In this document: piece after piece, positions 17,013 through 24,979 of the stretch
Layout: every line of letters starts with the position of its first letter
Position numbering within the stretch: the stretch's first letter is position 1
Assembly (NCBI RefSeq): GCF_014637345.1
Contig: NZ_BMEX01000002.1
Location: forward strand, 62,001-126,000
From: Kroppenstedtia guangzhouensis
Lineage (GTDB): Bacteria > Bacillota > Bacilli > Thermoactinomycetales > DSM-45169
Reading direction: 5' to 3'
Length of the DNA: 64,000 bases
Made by a program: the position numbers and the translations under genes
The notes under the pieces: model-generated
Databases searched by the model: none
Told to the model about the DNA's origin: nothing
The model's input: the letters and a program-made list of their open reading frames with translations, nothing else

Positions 17013-18592
17013 TTGGAATCCCTCCTATCTCCTCCCTGGGCGGGTCCCGGCTTTTGATCAGGTGCTTCCCTCCGAAGGTTGGAGGGAGAAAGCTCTTGAG
17101 GGCGCCGGTCCATTTTCCACCAGGGGGCCCGCCACAAAACATCTTTTAAGTCCCTTTTTTGCCAGGGTGCCAGGGGAGACAGATAGGGAACCCCGAAGGA
17201 ACTCAAGGTGCACAAGTGTACCACGATCGCAAACAACCCCAAGAGCATGCCAACAATCCCGAGCGTCCCTGATAAGATCAGCAATGGAAAACGAAGAGCG
17301 CGCATCGGCAACCCCAGAGCATAACGGGGAATGGTAAAGGAGGCGATCCCCGTGGCGGCTACCACGATCACCATCGGAGCCGAGACAAGCCCTGCGGAGA
17401 CCGCCGCCTCCCCAATCACCAGAGCCCCCACAATCGTCACAGCGGACCCGATGATGCGGGGCAAGCGCAGTCCCGCTTCCCGAAGCGCCTCAAAGGCAAA
17501 TTCCATCAGCAGCGCTTCCACCAGACTGGGGACGGGAATCTGTTCCCGGGCAGCGGCAAAACTGATCAGCTGCTCTGTCGGGATCGCCTCCTGATGAAAG
17601 GTGGTGGTTGCCACATAAAATGAGGGCAGAGCGATGGAAACCAGAAACATCAGATAGCGGAGCGACCGAATCATCGTGGCGGGGATGTAACGGCTGTAAT
17701 AATCCTCCGCCGCCTGCAGCATGGTGGTCAAGGTGATCGGAACCACCAACACCACCGGCGATCCGTCCACCAGGATGGCGATCCGCCCTTCCAACAGTTC
17801 AGCGGTGACCACATCGGTTTTTTCCGTCGTGAGTACCTGAGGAAAGGGGGAAAAGGGATGATCCTCGATAAACCCCTCAATATATCCACTGTCTATAACT
17901 CCGTCGATATCGATCCGCTCCAAACGTCGGATCACTTCTTCCAGGAGGTCCGGATGGACAATATCTTCCATATATGCGACGATCACTTCTGTATGGGTAT
18001 AGCGACCGAGATGAAGGGATTTCAGCTTCAATTGGGGAGTGCGGAGCCTCCGGCGAATCAGAGTGGTGTTGATCCGGACCGATTCGATGAACCCCTCTTT
18101 GGGCCCGCGGATCACCGGTTCATTTTCCGGTTCAGTGATCCCCCGTTTTTCCCATTTGTTCACACTCAGATCGAGTGCCCCAGCGACTCCCTTGATCAAG
18201 AGGAGCGCATTTCCCATCGTCAGGGCTTGAGCCCCCTCTGAAAAGGTGGACACGGGTTTGGCTGAGGAGATGGGAAGGCGCCGCTCCAAGATCGTCTGAA
18301 AATCCCTGGGATCCACCTTTTTCTCCATCAATGGGGTTAACACATTTTCATTGATCTCCTCCACATTGGACATATTTTGGATATAAATCAGCTCCGCCTG
18401 GACCTGTTCGCCGACTCGAAACGGGTGAAAGATCACATCATAACAATCGGTGAACAGATCACGAAAAATACGACGATTCTCCTCAAAATCAGCATCCAGA
18501 GAAGAGTTCAATTGACTTCCCCAGCCGTCGATTCCCTGGGAAATGATCTCTTTTTTTCGTTTCTTCTTGCGAATTCCGCGGAAGATCGACAT
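17009..18592 (-). CDS. gerA: Germinant receptor A subunit
   Basis: A 527-residue GerA-family protein. The soluble N-terminal domain of about 290 residues includes NRRIFRDLFTDCYDVIFHPF and the conserved RIDIDGVIDSGYIEGFIEDHPFSPFPQ region. Then come LLEGRIAILVDGSP and five to six TM helices with LPSFYVATTTFHQEAIP. The tail after residue 495 is basic and Pro-rich, longer than in some homologues. First gene of a gerA-gerB-gerC-small protein operon, probably expressed in the forespore. No clear sigma-G site was identified in the 100 bases upstream. Confidence 0.94.
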   Translation of the reverse strand: MSIFRGIRKKKRKKEIISQGIDGWGSQLNSSLDADFEENRRIFRDLFTDCYDVIFHPFRVGEQVQAELIYIQNMSNVEEINENVLTPLMEKKVDPRDFQTILERRLPISSAKPVSTFSEGAQALTMGNALLLIKGVAGALDLSVNKWEKRGITEPENEPVIRGPKEGFIESVRINTTLIRRRLRTPQLKLKSLHLGRYTHTEVIVAYMEDIVHPDLLEEVIRRLERIDIDGVIDSGYIEGFIEDHPFSPFPQVLTTEKTDVVTAELLEGRIAILVDGSPVVLVVPITLTTMLQAAEDYYSRYIPATMIRSLRYLMFLVSIALPSFYVATTTFHQEAIPTEQLISFAAAREQIPVPSLVEALLMEFAFEALREAGLRLPRIIGSAVTIVGALVIGEAAVSAGLVSAPMVIVVAATGIASFTIPRYALGLPMRALRFPLLILSGTLGIVGMLLGLFAIVVHLCTLSSFGVPYLSPLAPWQKRDLKDVLWRAPWWKMDRRPQELSPSNLRREAPDQKPGPAQGGDRRDSK

Positions 18593-18710
18593 CTATGTCC
18601 AAATCCCTTCCAGAAAAGCATGCTGTATGTTAATTTGTGTTAGGAAGGGAAAATCCATTCCTCCACTTTACCGTCTCATCATTGATCTCCAACCCAAGGG
18701 AGGGTGAAAT

Positions 18711-19391
18711 ATGGAACCGGTGAACGAACATCCGTGGAATTTGGATGTGGAGGAGGCCCTCCTTCTCCAACAGAAATTGGCAACCTGTGTGATCCAAGAA
18801 GATTCACTGCAGAAAATTGAAACGGTTGCCGGCGTCGATGTTGCCTACCACCCCGTCTCCGATGCACTGATTGCCGCGGTGGTTGTGTTGGACGCAGTCA
18901 CCCTTCATCCCGTCCAATCGGTCCGGGTGGAGGATCAGGTACATTTCCCTTATATCCCCGGCCTGTTTTCATTCCGGGAGCTTCCACCCATCATCAAAGC
19001 CATGAAAAAACTGACCCTCCGACCGGATCTGATCGTTTGTGACGGTCAGGGTATCGCTCATCCCAGACGTTTTGGCCTGGCCAGCCACCTGGGTGTTTTG
19101 TTCGATGTGCCCACCATTGGGTGCGGAAAAACCCGTTTGGTCGGAAAGGCGCAGGAGCCCGGACCAAAGAGGGGAGACTTCGCACCTCTCTTGGATGAGG
19201 ATGAGGTGATCGGCAGTCTGTTGCGGACACAGGATCACATCAAGCCCGTCTGTGTCTCCATCGGCCACCGGATCTCCTTGCCCACGGCCCGGGACTGGAT
19301 TCTGAAGCTCTCCCCCCGTTATCGTCTGCCGGAAACCACGCGACAATCGGATCAACTGGTCCGTAGGTCCCTCGCGGAATCCCGGCAGTAG
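18711..19391 (+). CDS. nfi: Endonuclease V
   Basis: A 226-residue enzyme that nicks DNA (and possibly RNA) one base 3' of deoxyinosine. Motifs: ETVAGVDVAYHP with the first metal-binding Asp, YIPGLFSFRELPP with the catalytic Glu and PYIP wedge, DLIVCDGQGIAHPRRFGLASH with a second Asp, and GCGKTRL. Length is normal for the bacterial enzyme. It is divergent from the ger operon. ATG 18711 follows GGGAGGGTG. Confidence 0.95.
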   Translation: MEPVNEHPWNLDVEEALLLQQKLATCVIQEDSLQKIETVAGVDVAYHPVSDALIAAVVVLDAVTLHPVQSVRVEDQVHFPYIPGLFSFRELPPIIKAMKKLTLRPDLIVCDGQGIAHPRRFGLASHLGVLFDVPTIGCGKTRLVGKAQEPGPKRGDFAPLLDEDEVIGSLLRTQDHIKPVCVSIGHRISLPTARDWILKLSPRYRLPETTRQSDQLVRRSLAESRQ

Positions 19392-19464
19392 CCACCCTGT
19401 GGAATCTGTGACTCCTTCTCTGTATGACCCAGAAAAGTTGTTATTTTTTTCAGGAGGAATCCAA

Positions 19465-19767
19465 GTGAAAATTATCAAGATTCTGGTTCATGCTAGCACT
19501 TGGTTTGCACCGGTGTTGGTACCGCTCATCGTCTGGTTGTTGACCAATGAAAAGGATTTGAAACGGCTGTCGCTGCAAGCTCTGGTGTTCCATTTTGTGA
19601 TTTGGTTGCTGGTCTCCATCTCCATCTTTTTCTCTTTCATCCTGATCGGAATCCCGTTTTTAATCATTTTTGGGCTGATCGGCTTCATCGCCCCGATCCT
19701 GGGGATCATCCGGGCCCTGCAAGATCGCCGGTTCGACTATCCCATCATCGGTTCCTTCATCCGTTAA
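19465..19767 (+). CDS. DUF4870-like small membrane protein
   Basis: A 100-residue protein starting at GTG 19465, which has an AGGAGGA site at 19452. The longer frame from 19399 has no ribosome site. Three TM stretches, the last pair FVIWLLVSISIFFSFILIG and FGLIGFIAPILGIIRAL, follow the DUF4870 (Tic20-like) pattern including the ending RALQDRRFDYPIIGSFIR. Function unknown. It sits 73 bases after nfi and could be cotranscribed. Confidence 0.72.
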   Translation: MKIIKILVHASTWFAPVLVPLIVWLLTNEKDLKRLSLQALVFHFVIWLLVSISIFFSFILIGIPFLIIFGLIGFIAPILGIIRALQDRRFDYPIIGSFIR

Positions 19768-19789
19768 ATGAATCGGATTTCTACTCATG

Positions 19790-19826
19790 AAACAAGCCGT
19801 CATTCTGTTGGAACGACGGCTTGTTT
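19790..19826. terminator. Bidirectional terminator
   Basis: AAACAAGCCGTC pairs with GACGGCTTGTTT. A-rich on one side and T-rich on the other, it lies between two converging genes. Confidence 0.8.
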
Positions 19827-19834
19827 CTCTAAGA

Positions 19835-20746
19835 TCAGGTCATCTTCTTTTTCCGGTACACCATCAGACCGAGGATGACGAGCAGGACGATGGTCCATCC
19901 GCTGTAGGCTCCCGCTTTGGCGGAATAGGTACGTTCCGACTCCGCCAGACGGCCGCTTTGGTGCATTCCTTGGATCGCACGGATCGCCTGGTCATAGGTG
20001 CGAAACTCATTGTTCTTGCCGGGAATCACATAGGTGCTGCTTTCCTTTGCCTTCACTTTCAAGGTCTTGCTCTCCTGCATCCCCATCCGGACACCATCCA
20101 CTGTCCCGTAAAAGACCGTCTTCAGGATATACTCTCCCGGGGGCAACTGTGCCTGCAATCGGGGGGTACTTCCTTCATGCACATACAAAATCTCACTGTC
20201 AGGCCGGGCCACCGCCATCATCCAATGTCCATCGACTTCCCGGCCGGTCATCCGGGCCTGGACCACAGTGGAACCGTCTTTCCCCGGCTTGTCCGCTTTT
20301 TGCTGGATCCGGGGAATATCAAAGGAATAGAATGTGCTGGCGGTCACCGGCTTCCCGTTCACCGTACCTTCAAAGCGGACGGTGAGGCGATAGGGGTTGG
20401 GGCGGGTAATGGGAAGCTGAACTGTTCCTGTTTTCGACTCGACCTTCCCCCTGCGGACGACAGTTTTGACACTTCCTTCGGATAAGCGGACTTTTTCGGG
20501 GTAGGCATAACTGAACCTCCAGACTCCCTGGACGTCTCCGTCCGGAACCCATTTTGCACGCACTTGGACTCCCAGCACCTTCCTCTCCGGTACCCCGATC
20601 CACTTTTCATCCTTTTGGGCAACGGTAAGCACCCGATGCTCTGTATGAATGTCCAGTGAATCTGTTTTTTCCGCTGCACTCAATTCAAACATGGAGGCGA
20701 AAAAAAATAAAAATAAAAGCGTTGCAATCACCCGGATCCGCTGCAA
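19835..20746 (-). CDS. Secreted, C-terminally anchored protein of unknown function
   Basis: About 303 residues from TTG 20746, with GGTGGTG just ahead; an ATG at 20779 is the alternative start. Signal peptide (VIATLLFLFFFASMFELSAA), a beta-rich ectodomain of about 230 residues, and a C-terminal TM helix plus basic tail (TIVLLVILGLMVYRKKK). The ending looks like a sorting signal but has no LPxTG. Ectodomain segments such as PPGEYILKTVFYGTVDG suggest Ig-like folds. No family recognised. Confidence 0.62.
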   Translation of the reverse strand: MQRIRVIATLLFLFFFASMFELSAAEKTDSLDIHTEHRVLTVAQKDEKWIGVPERKVLGVQVRAKWVPDGDVQGVWRFSYAYPEKVRLSEGSVKTVVRRGKVESKTGTVQLPITRPNPYRLTVRFEGTVNGKPVTASTFYSFDIPRIQQKADKPGKDGSTVVQARMTGREVDGHWMMAVARPDSEILYVHEGSTPRLQAQLPPGEYILKTVFYGTVDGVRMGMQESKTLKVKAKESSTYVIPGKNNEFRTYDQAIRAIQGMHQSGRLAESERTYSAKAGAYSGWTIVLLVILGLMVYRKKKMT

Positions 20747-20941
20747 AAGATCACCACCCAACCTGCCGGGTCCCTTCACCCCCGAATCTGTTTTCCGGAT
20801 CAGGCCACACCCATTATATCCGACTTCTCTTAAAAAGGGTATCTATCATGTGCCGAACTTCAATCTTGCTTCGCCAAAGCGTCGCACCTCTTCCCTTTGC
20901 CACCATCGTCCCCGGTATGGTAAGATAATGTCCAGTACCAT

Positions 20942-21038
20942 GGGAGCGGATGGGGCACTGGTGTCCCCCCCGGTCTTCAAAACCGTGCGGGAGGCGCGTG
21001 ACGTCTCCGGTGGGTTCGATTCCCACACGTTCCCGCCA
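20942..21038 (+). tRNA. selC: tRNA-Sec (anticodon TCA)
   Basis: A 97-base gene with all selC features. The acceptor stem GGGAGCG/CGTTCCC continues into an extended D stem GGGGCAC/GTGTCCCC. The anticodon loop is CTTCAAA with anticodon TCA. A long variable arm GGAGGCG/CGTCTCC follows, then the T arm GTGGGTTCGATTCCCAC and an encoded CCA end. It decodes UGA as selenocysteine together with SelB, whose gene is 4 kb downstream on the same strand. selA and selD are not in the window. Confidence 0.95.
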
Positions 21039-21049
21039 ATGGTGGAGGA

Positions 21050-21088
21050 AAACGCTGGGATCCCACAGATCCCGGCGTTTCCTTTTTT
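21050..21088 (+). terminator. Terminator of selC
   Basis: AAACGCTGGGATC pairs with GATCCCGGCGTTT, followed by a T-rich stretch ending at 21088. The next 130 bases (21089-21219) hold no recognisable gene. Confidence 0.82.
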
Positions 21089-21219
21089 CCCCGAGGTTAA
21101 AGCTTCAAGGGACCGGAATGGTGCTGGAAGAATCATCGAGTGTTGTCCAGAGAAACCCGGAGGCGGATACGACCCAGGGGGGAGTGCCGGTAGTGCAAGT
21201 CCACACAGGGTCACATCCT

Positions 21220-21348
21220 TAAAGCGTTGTGAAACACTCGTCACAGGGAAGGTTGGGTTTTACATGGAGCATTTTGGCTCACAAGACCTTTGCGTGGAAT
21301 ATGAACCCCGTCCCGACCACCCGGCCAGCACACAATCACACATTTCTA
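21220..21348 (-). repeat. Interspersed inverted-repeat element, copy B (opposite orientation)
   Basis: On the plus strand it opens with AAAGCGTTGTGA (21221-21232) and closes with TCACACATTTCTA (21335-21347), a degenerate inverted copy. Between them GGTTGGGTTTTACATGGAG and TTTTGGCTC match the reverse complement of copies A, C and E. The far arm of the internal stem is worn (ATATGAACCCCGTCCCGACC). About 128 bp, inserted between selC and the Nudix gene whose 3' end it touches. Confidence 0.72.
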
Positions 21349-21840
21349 ATGCTCTTCATCCGTATGTACCACATGTTCGGGAGTAACCGGAAGATCTTCT
21401 TCAGCCAGTCTCCACCGCAGAAAAGATGGAAACAAAGGCAACTGTTTCACGTCCTGCAGTGGGATCCACTGAAGCATCATGATATCACCTTCCTCCTCCA
21501 TCGGAAAGGGACCCTCTTTTTTACAGACCGGTGAGGTCTCCGGAAGGTGACTCAAATAATAAAAGGCCAGTTCATGAACCTCCCTCCCCTGGAAACGGTA
21601 GAAGTTTTCCACCGTCCACAACAACCGATCCATCTTGGCATCGACACCCAACTCCTCCCGGATCTCCCGCAACAGGGTTTCCCGGCTGGACTCCAGAAGT
21701 TCCCCCCGCCCACCGGGAAGAGTCCAATAGTGCTTCTCATCTGTGCCATATCTTCCTGCCAAAACTTTTCCCTCCCGGATGATGACTGCCGCCACCCGGA
21801 AATTGAAACGACCTTGTTTCAGTTCAAATGTAAGCGGCAC
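21346..21840 (-). CDS. Nudix hydrolase
   Basis: About 164 residues from GTG 21840, preceded by AGGAGAGAGGG; longer frames overlap the GNAT gene. The Nudix box is complete (GELLESSRETLLREIREELGV, glycine to final valine, around residues 47-67). The preceding strand VAAVIIREGKVLAGRY and the WTLPGG motif are standard. It hydrolyses a nucleoside diphosphate-linked substrate that cannot be specified. Cotranscribed with the acetyltransferase upstream (13 bases apart). Its last codons reach the edge of repeat copy B. Confidence 0.87.
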   Translation of the reverse strand: MPLTFELKQGRFNFRVAAVIIREGKVLAGRYGTDEKHYWTLPGGRGELLESSRETLLREIREELGVDAKMDRLLWTVENFYRFQGREVHELAFYYLSHLPETSPVCKKEGPFPMEEEGDIMMLQWIPLQDVKQLPLFPSFLRWRLAEEDLPVTPEHVVHTDEEH

Positions 21841-21853
21841 TTCCCTCTCTCCT

Positions 21854-22354
21854 TTATCCAAGACGTTTTGCCATATAATATTCATCCACAAATTCCCCGT
21901 CCACCCACAGGGAATCCTTCTTGACACCCTCAATCTCAAATCCCCGTTTCCGATACAGGGCCAATGCCCGCTCGTTCCGGGTCATGACTGTCAACTCCAA
22001 CCGATGAAGTCCCTTCTCCGCAGCCCAGGCTTCCACCTCTTCAAAGAGACGTGTCCCAATCCCTTTACCGGTATAGGCCTCCAGGATTCCCACCACCAAG
22101 TAGACACTATGGCGATTGCGTCGCCACCTTCCTCCCACTGCTTCAATAAACCCGACAAGGTGATCCTCCACTTCCGCCAACAAAATCGTATGATTCTCCC
22201 TCGCAACCACATCACAAATTCGCTGTGCCGTCGCCTCTGCGCTCTCAGTACGTTCACCGGGTTCCAACATCATGAATGAAGTCTCTTCGTCCAACTGTCG
22301 TTGCAAATGCAAAAACGCTTCCGCGTCCTCCCCCCGAATCCGGCGAATCCGCAT
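21854..22354 (-). CDS. GNAT acetyltransferase
   Basis: About 166 residues. The ATG at 22354 (MRIRRIRGEDAEAFL) fits the GGGGGG site better than the one at 22360. It carries the acetyl-CoA motif A around VVGILEAYTGKGIGTRLFEE and motif B NERALALYRKRGFEIEGVKK, ending with YYMAKRL. The pattern is RimI/phosphinothricin-type N-acetyltransferase of unknown substrate. First gene of a two-gene unit with the Nudix hydrolase. Confidence 0.87.
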   Translation of the reverse strand: MRIRRIRGEDAEAFLHLQRQLDEETSFMMLEPGERTESAEATAQRICDVVARENHTILLAEVEDHLVGFIEAVGGRWRRNRHSVYLVVGILEAYTGKGIGTRLFEEVEAWAAEKGLHRLELTVMTRNERALALYRKRGFEIEGVKKDSLWVDGEFVDEYYMAKRLG

Positions 22355-22474
22355 ATCCATCCCCCCCGGGTATGCATTATAACAGAAAAAAGAAACACCA
22401 GCCCCCGCATGGGGCTGGCAGGCCGCAAAAAAATTTATCTTTTATTCACAGAAAGCGGGCCCCATCCACCCACA

Positions 22475-22492
22475 TGAATGAGGGTTCATTCA
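22475..22492. promoter_or_regulatory. Perfect TetR/FadR-like palindrome without an obvious regulator
   Basis: TGAATGAGGGTTCATTCA has perfect 7-base arms TGAATGA/TCATTCA around four bases, the arrangement of the Bacillus FadR operator. It lies in the 240-base gap between the GNAT gene and the small ParM-partner gene. An additional hairpin, AGCCCC...GGGGCT, is at about 22402-22420. Confidence 0.5.
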
Positions 22493-22600
22493 GGAGGCAC
22501 TATTTACAAACAACTGGAATAGAAAGGATTCCGGATGTTGAGCAGAAACCCGTCGCCCAAATGACGGAAGCCTCCCGACTTTCCCAGGAGGCTGTTTTAT

Positions 22601-22813
22601 TCATCCAAAGGGCAACCCGCTCTTGCGGATCGCTTCCCCCTCATCATCGGAGGAATCAGTTGGTGAAGAATCGCAATCAAGGGCCCATTTGCGGAGAAGA
22701 GATTTCACCAATTCGCTGAAGTCGTCAGTGCTGCCCTCCACTCGTTCGAGGAGGGAGCGCTCGGCGGAGTCAGCCAAATCAAAGACCACCCCGTAGATCT
22801 TTTTCTTACCCAT
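22601..22813 (-). CDS. Small partner of the ParM-like protein
   Basis: A 70-residue acidic-tailed protein. An N-terminal strand (KKKIYGVVFDLAD) and two helices (AERSLLERVEG, DDFSELVKSLLRKW) suggest a ribbon-helix-helix DNA-binding or adaptor fold, then a Ser/Asp/Glu-rich tail. Its start overlaps the stop of the actin-like gene, as parR follows parM on plasmids. ParR-like function is inferred from this context, since sequence similarity cannot be judged by eye at this length. Confidence 0.62.
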   Translation of the reverse strand: MGKKKIYGVVFDLADSAERSLLERVEGSTDDFSELVKSLLRKWALDCDSSPTDSSDDEGEAIRKSGLPFG

Positions 22814-23598
22814 CAGAGGAGAGCCCTGCCGATTTCATAGTATCCCCGAACATTGGCCATTTGAGGATCTTCCACTACAAAGGCGTGATGGAAATGTTCC
22901 CGGATGTAAGGCTCCAACTTGCGAGCCATCCCTCCCACCAACATCACCACATCCCGGTTGCTCCAGGTTTTGGAAACCGTGCCGGCGATCAGATCGGCCA
23001 TCTCCTTGATATTGGACACCTTGACTGTTTCCCAGCCAACTGGGAGAGTTCCCGATTCCCGGTCAATAAAAACCTTATCCTGGAATGTGGCGTAATTGGT
23101 GGTCTTGGCCCCGATATCAATAATCCGGACCAGTCCCATCCGCGGTGCCGAAAAGAAAGCGCCGCCTCCTTCTATCGTGCTGTATACATTCTCCACAAAA
23201 AAGGAGCGTTCCACACCGTTCACCGTCACCCGATGTGGCCCCTCGAGGAGGCGCTTGACCGCTTTTTGTTCCACATCAGTGAAATTGCCGATGGGCAATC
23301 CTGTGATCAGGGTGATCCGGCCCTTGGCCTGGGCCTGATGAAGAGCTGTCAAGGTGAGAATCAATGTTTCCTCCACCGCTTTGGAATCCTGCATCGCCTG
23401 GCGGGTGAATTCCCCTTCCCGTTCCGCCAGTTTCCCTACAAACCATCTCCGCCCTTGATACTCCATCTCCAAATCTCCCGGCAATTCCTGGCGGTAATTT
23501 CGTTTACGCCAACCGCTCACTTTGCTGGGAAAGAGAAAGGACTTCCCCTCCGTGATCACTTTGACATAGCTGCGTCCGCAATCCACTGCGATGATCAT
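22813..23598 (-). CDS. ParM/StbA-family actin-like ATPase
   Basis: About 261 residues from ATG 23598, with GGGGGG six bases ahead. Actin-fold motifs are in order: phosphate 1 IIAVDCGRSYVKV, phosphate 2 RIIDIGAKTTNYA, and adenosine motif DVVMLVGGMARKL. ITGLPIGNF sits in the middle, as in ParM/AlfA-like proteins. The protein is shorter than R1 ParM (about 320). Such filaments segregate plasmids with a ParR partner, and the next gene is a candidate. No replication gene is nearby, so it looks chromosomal. Confidence 0.82.
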   Translation of the reverse strand: MIIAVDCGRSYVKVITEGKSFLFPSKVSGWRKRNYRQELPGDLEMEYQGRRWFVGKLAEREGEFTRQAMQDSKAVEETLILTLTALHQAQAKGRITLITGLPIGNFTDVEQKAVKRLLEGPHRVTVNGVERSFFVENVYSTIEGGGAFFSAPRMGLVRIIDIGAKTTNYATFQDKVFIDRESGTLPVGWETVKVSNIKEMADLIAGTVSKTWSNRDVVMLVGGMARKLEPYIREHFHHAFVVEDPQMANVRGYYEIGRALL

Positions 23599-23761
23599 CC
23601 GCATCCCCCCGGTGCATCTATACGCAAAGGATTCATCCATTATTATGAATACGAGGTAGACACCCATATCATACATACTTTCCGCACTCTGTTTGAATCA
23701 AGGGCTGAAATCGCGGTATAATACGCCTGACAGTATTTCACGGTGAAGAGAGAGGATCCCC

Positions 23762-24013
23762 TTGAACAAACGAAAAGTTAAGCGATTGGCGGGTCGAATC
23801 ATTGGCTGGTTTTTCATCGTATTGGGTGTTTTCGGTCTGGTACTTCCTTTTCTGCAAGGGGTTTTATTTATTTTAATCGGACTGATGGTTTTGTCGAAAA
23901 CATCTTCCTGGGCCCATGACCTGGTGATCAAACTGGAAACCCGTTATCCCAAGGTCGGGCGACAACTAAACAAATGGAGGAAATACCCCGGACTGAAACG
24001 GATCCTCCCCTGA
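23762..24013 (+). CDS. Small PGPGW/DUF454-like membrane protein
   Basis: An 83-residue protein beginning at TTG 23762 after GAGAGAGGATC. A basic N-terminus, then two close TM stretches (IIGWFFIVLGVFGLVLPFL, GVLFILIGLMVL), then a basic amphipathic tail (SSWAHDLVIKLETRYPKVG). The pattern resembles the YbaN/PGPGW transmembrane families. Function unknown. It is divergent from parM. Confidence 0.68.
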   Translation: MNKRKVKRLAGRIIGWFFIVLGVFGLVLPFLQGVLFILIGLMVLSKTSSWAHDLVIKLETRYPKVGRQLNKWRKYPGLKRILP

Positions 24014-24065
24014 GAAAGCCCCACTGTGAAGCTGATTCTTCTTCATAGATTCAGGAGAGTGTAAA

Positions 24066-24539
24066 ATGATGAAATCCGAGGAGGAAAAAACAAAAACAGA
24101 GGAACTGCATCAAACCCTGTACCTTGTTGCAGAGAAGCTGCAATCGGTATGGCAACTGACCCGAAAAAGAGGAGCCTATCTCCGAGAGGGTACACTGAGG
24201 GACTTGTTTGAGGAGACAACCCAAAAGGGACAAGCCCTCCAAAAGGGTCGGCTGGGCTACCTCCCCTGGCGGGAGGACCCTGATGGATATCTCCGGTGTT
24301 ATGCGGAGGATGTAGAGTGGTCGGAAGAGCGATTGTCCCTGCGGGTGACTGAAGACCACCGCCCCTTTATTTCCCGTCTGGACGAAACCGGAAGAGAAAT
24401 CAACCGCGCCTATATCGGTGAAGAGGCCAAGCCCTTTGCCGAATTGATCTGGGAGTCACCTCCGGAACATACCCCGGACAAAAAGCGGATAAGCAACAAC
24501 GAGGACCAAGATGGGAAATCCGCTCACAATACAAAATAA
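24066..24539 (+). CDS. Hypothetical protein, 157 residues
   Basis: ATG at 24066 (or the adjacent one at 24069) follows AGGAGAGTG. The N-terminal 60 residues are predicted helical and charged. The middle (LGYLPWREDPDGYLRCYAEDVEW) is aromatic, and the last 30 residues are hydrophilic. No signal, membrane segment or known domain seen. It lies 52 bases after the small membrane protein and ends at a hairpin, so the two probably share a transcript. Confidence 0.62.
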   Translation: MMKSEEEKTKTEELHQTLYLVAEKLQSVWQLTRKRGAYLREGTLRDLFEETTQKGQALQKGRLGYLPWREDPDGYLRCYAEDVEWSEERLSLRVTEDHRPFISRLDETGREINRAYIGEEAKPFAELIWESPPEHTPDKKRISNNEDQDGKSAHNTK

Positions 24540-24545
24540 ATCCGC

Positions 24546-24576
24546 GCACCCGCCGGATTGTCAACCCGACGGGTGC
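24546..24576 (+). terminator. Terminator after the hypothetical gene
   Basis: GCACCCG pairs with CGGGTGC around an 18-base loop, then TTCCT. It also lies downstream of the GNAT remnant on the opposite strand. Confidence 0.58.
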
Positions 24577-24584
24577 CTTCCTGT

Positions 24585-24735
24585 TCATCCGTTGTTTTGC
24601 GCCTCCCAGTCCTCCCGCAACAAACCCATGATCACCATGTCCTGAAAACCCTCCGTCGTCCATTTAGCTTTCCGCAACCTTCCTTCCACCTGGAATGCGC
24701 ATTTTTCATAACTTCATAGAGACGAAAAACCGTTG
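24585..24735 (-). pseudogene. C-terminal remnant of a GNAT acetyltransferase
   Basis: The minus strand reads AFQVEGRLRKAKWTTEGFQD, then MVIMGLLREDWEAQNNG and a stop at 24585, the typical C-terminus of RimJ/RimL-type N-acetyltransferases. Just upstream, FRLYE appears in another frame, as expected for the preceding RLYEK motif, so an indel interrupts it near 24710. Everything before that is missing, cut off by the terminator and tRNA-Gly gene. It looks like a decayed fragment left next to a tRNA. Confidence 0.6.
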
Positions 24736-24759
24736 CGCCTGCAATGAGGGCAACGGTTT
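24725..24759 (-). terminator. Terminator of tRNA-Gly
   Basis: Minus strand AAACCGTTGCCC...GCGCAACGGTTTTT, immediately 3' of the tRNA. Confidence 0.75.
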
Positions 24760-24763
24760 GATT

Positions 24764-24837
24764 TGGAGCGGATGACGGGAATCGAACCCGCGTTACCAGC
24801 TTGGGAAGCTGGTGTTCTACCATTGAACTACATCCGC
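24764..24837 (-). tRNA. tRNA-Gly (anticodon TCC)
   Basis: The minus strand gives acceptor GCGGATG/CATCCGC, D arm AGTTCAATGGTAGAACA, anticodon stem-loop CCAGCTTCCCAAGCTGG with anticodon TCC, and T arm CGGGTTCGATTCCCG. Discriminator T and CCA are encoded at 24767-24764. A hairpin terminator follows. Confidence 0.95.
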
Positions 24838-24979
24838 ATGGAATGGACTTTCTCTAGAAGACAATTATCATTTTAACATGAAGTTGTGGTTTTGACAAGA
24901 CTTTTTTCTCTTTTTGTAGTGGGAACAGACACCGAAAATGATACCATGAACACAAACCAACTGCAATGGGAAAGGTGGC

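Noticed and set aside
18593-18710. Sigma-G promoter before the germinant receptor operon
   Set aside because: A CATACAG sequence is present on the minus strand, but no matching -35 at the right spacing.
20649-21386. 245-codon plus-strand frame spanning selC
   Set aside because: It runs through the tRNA-Sec gene, its terminator and the repeat. Composition is not protein-like.
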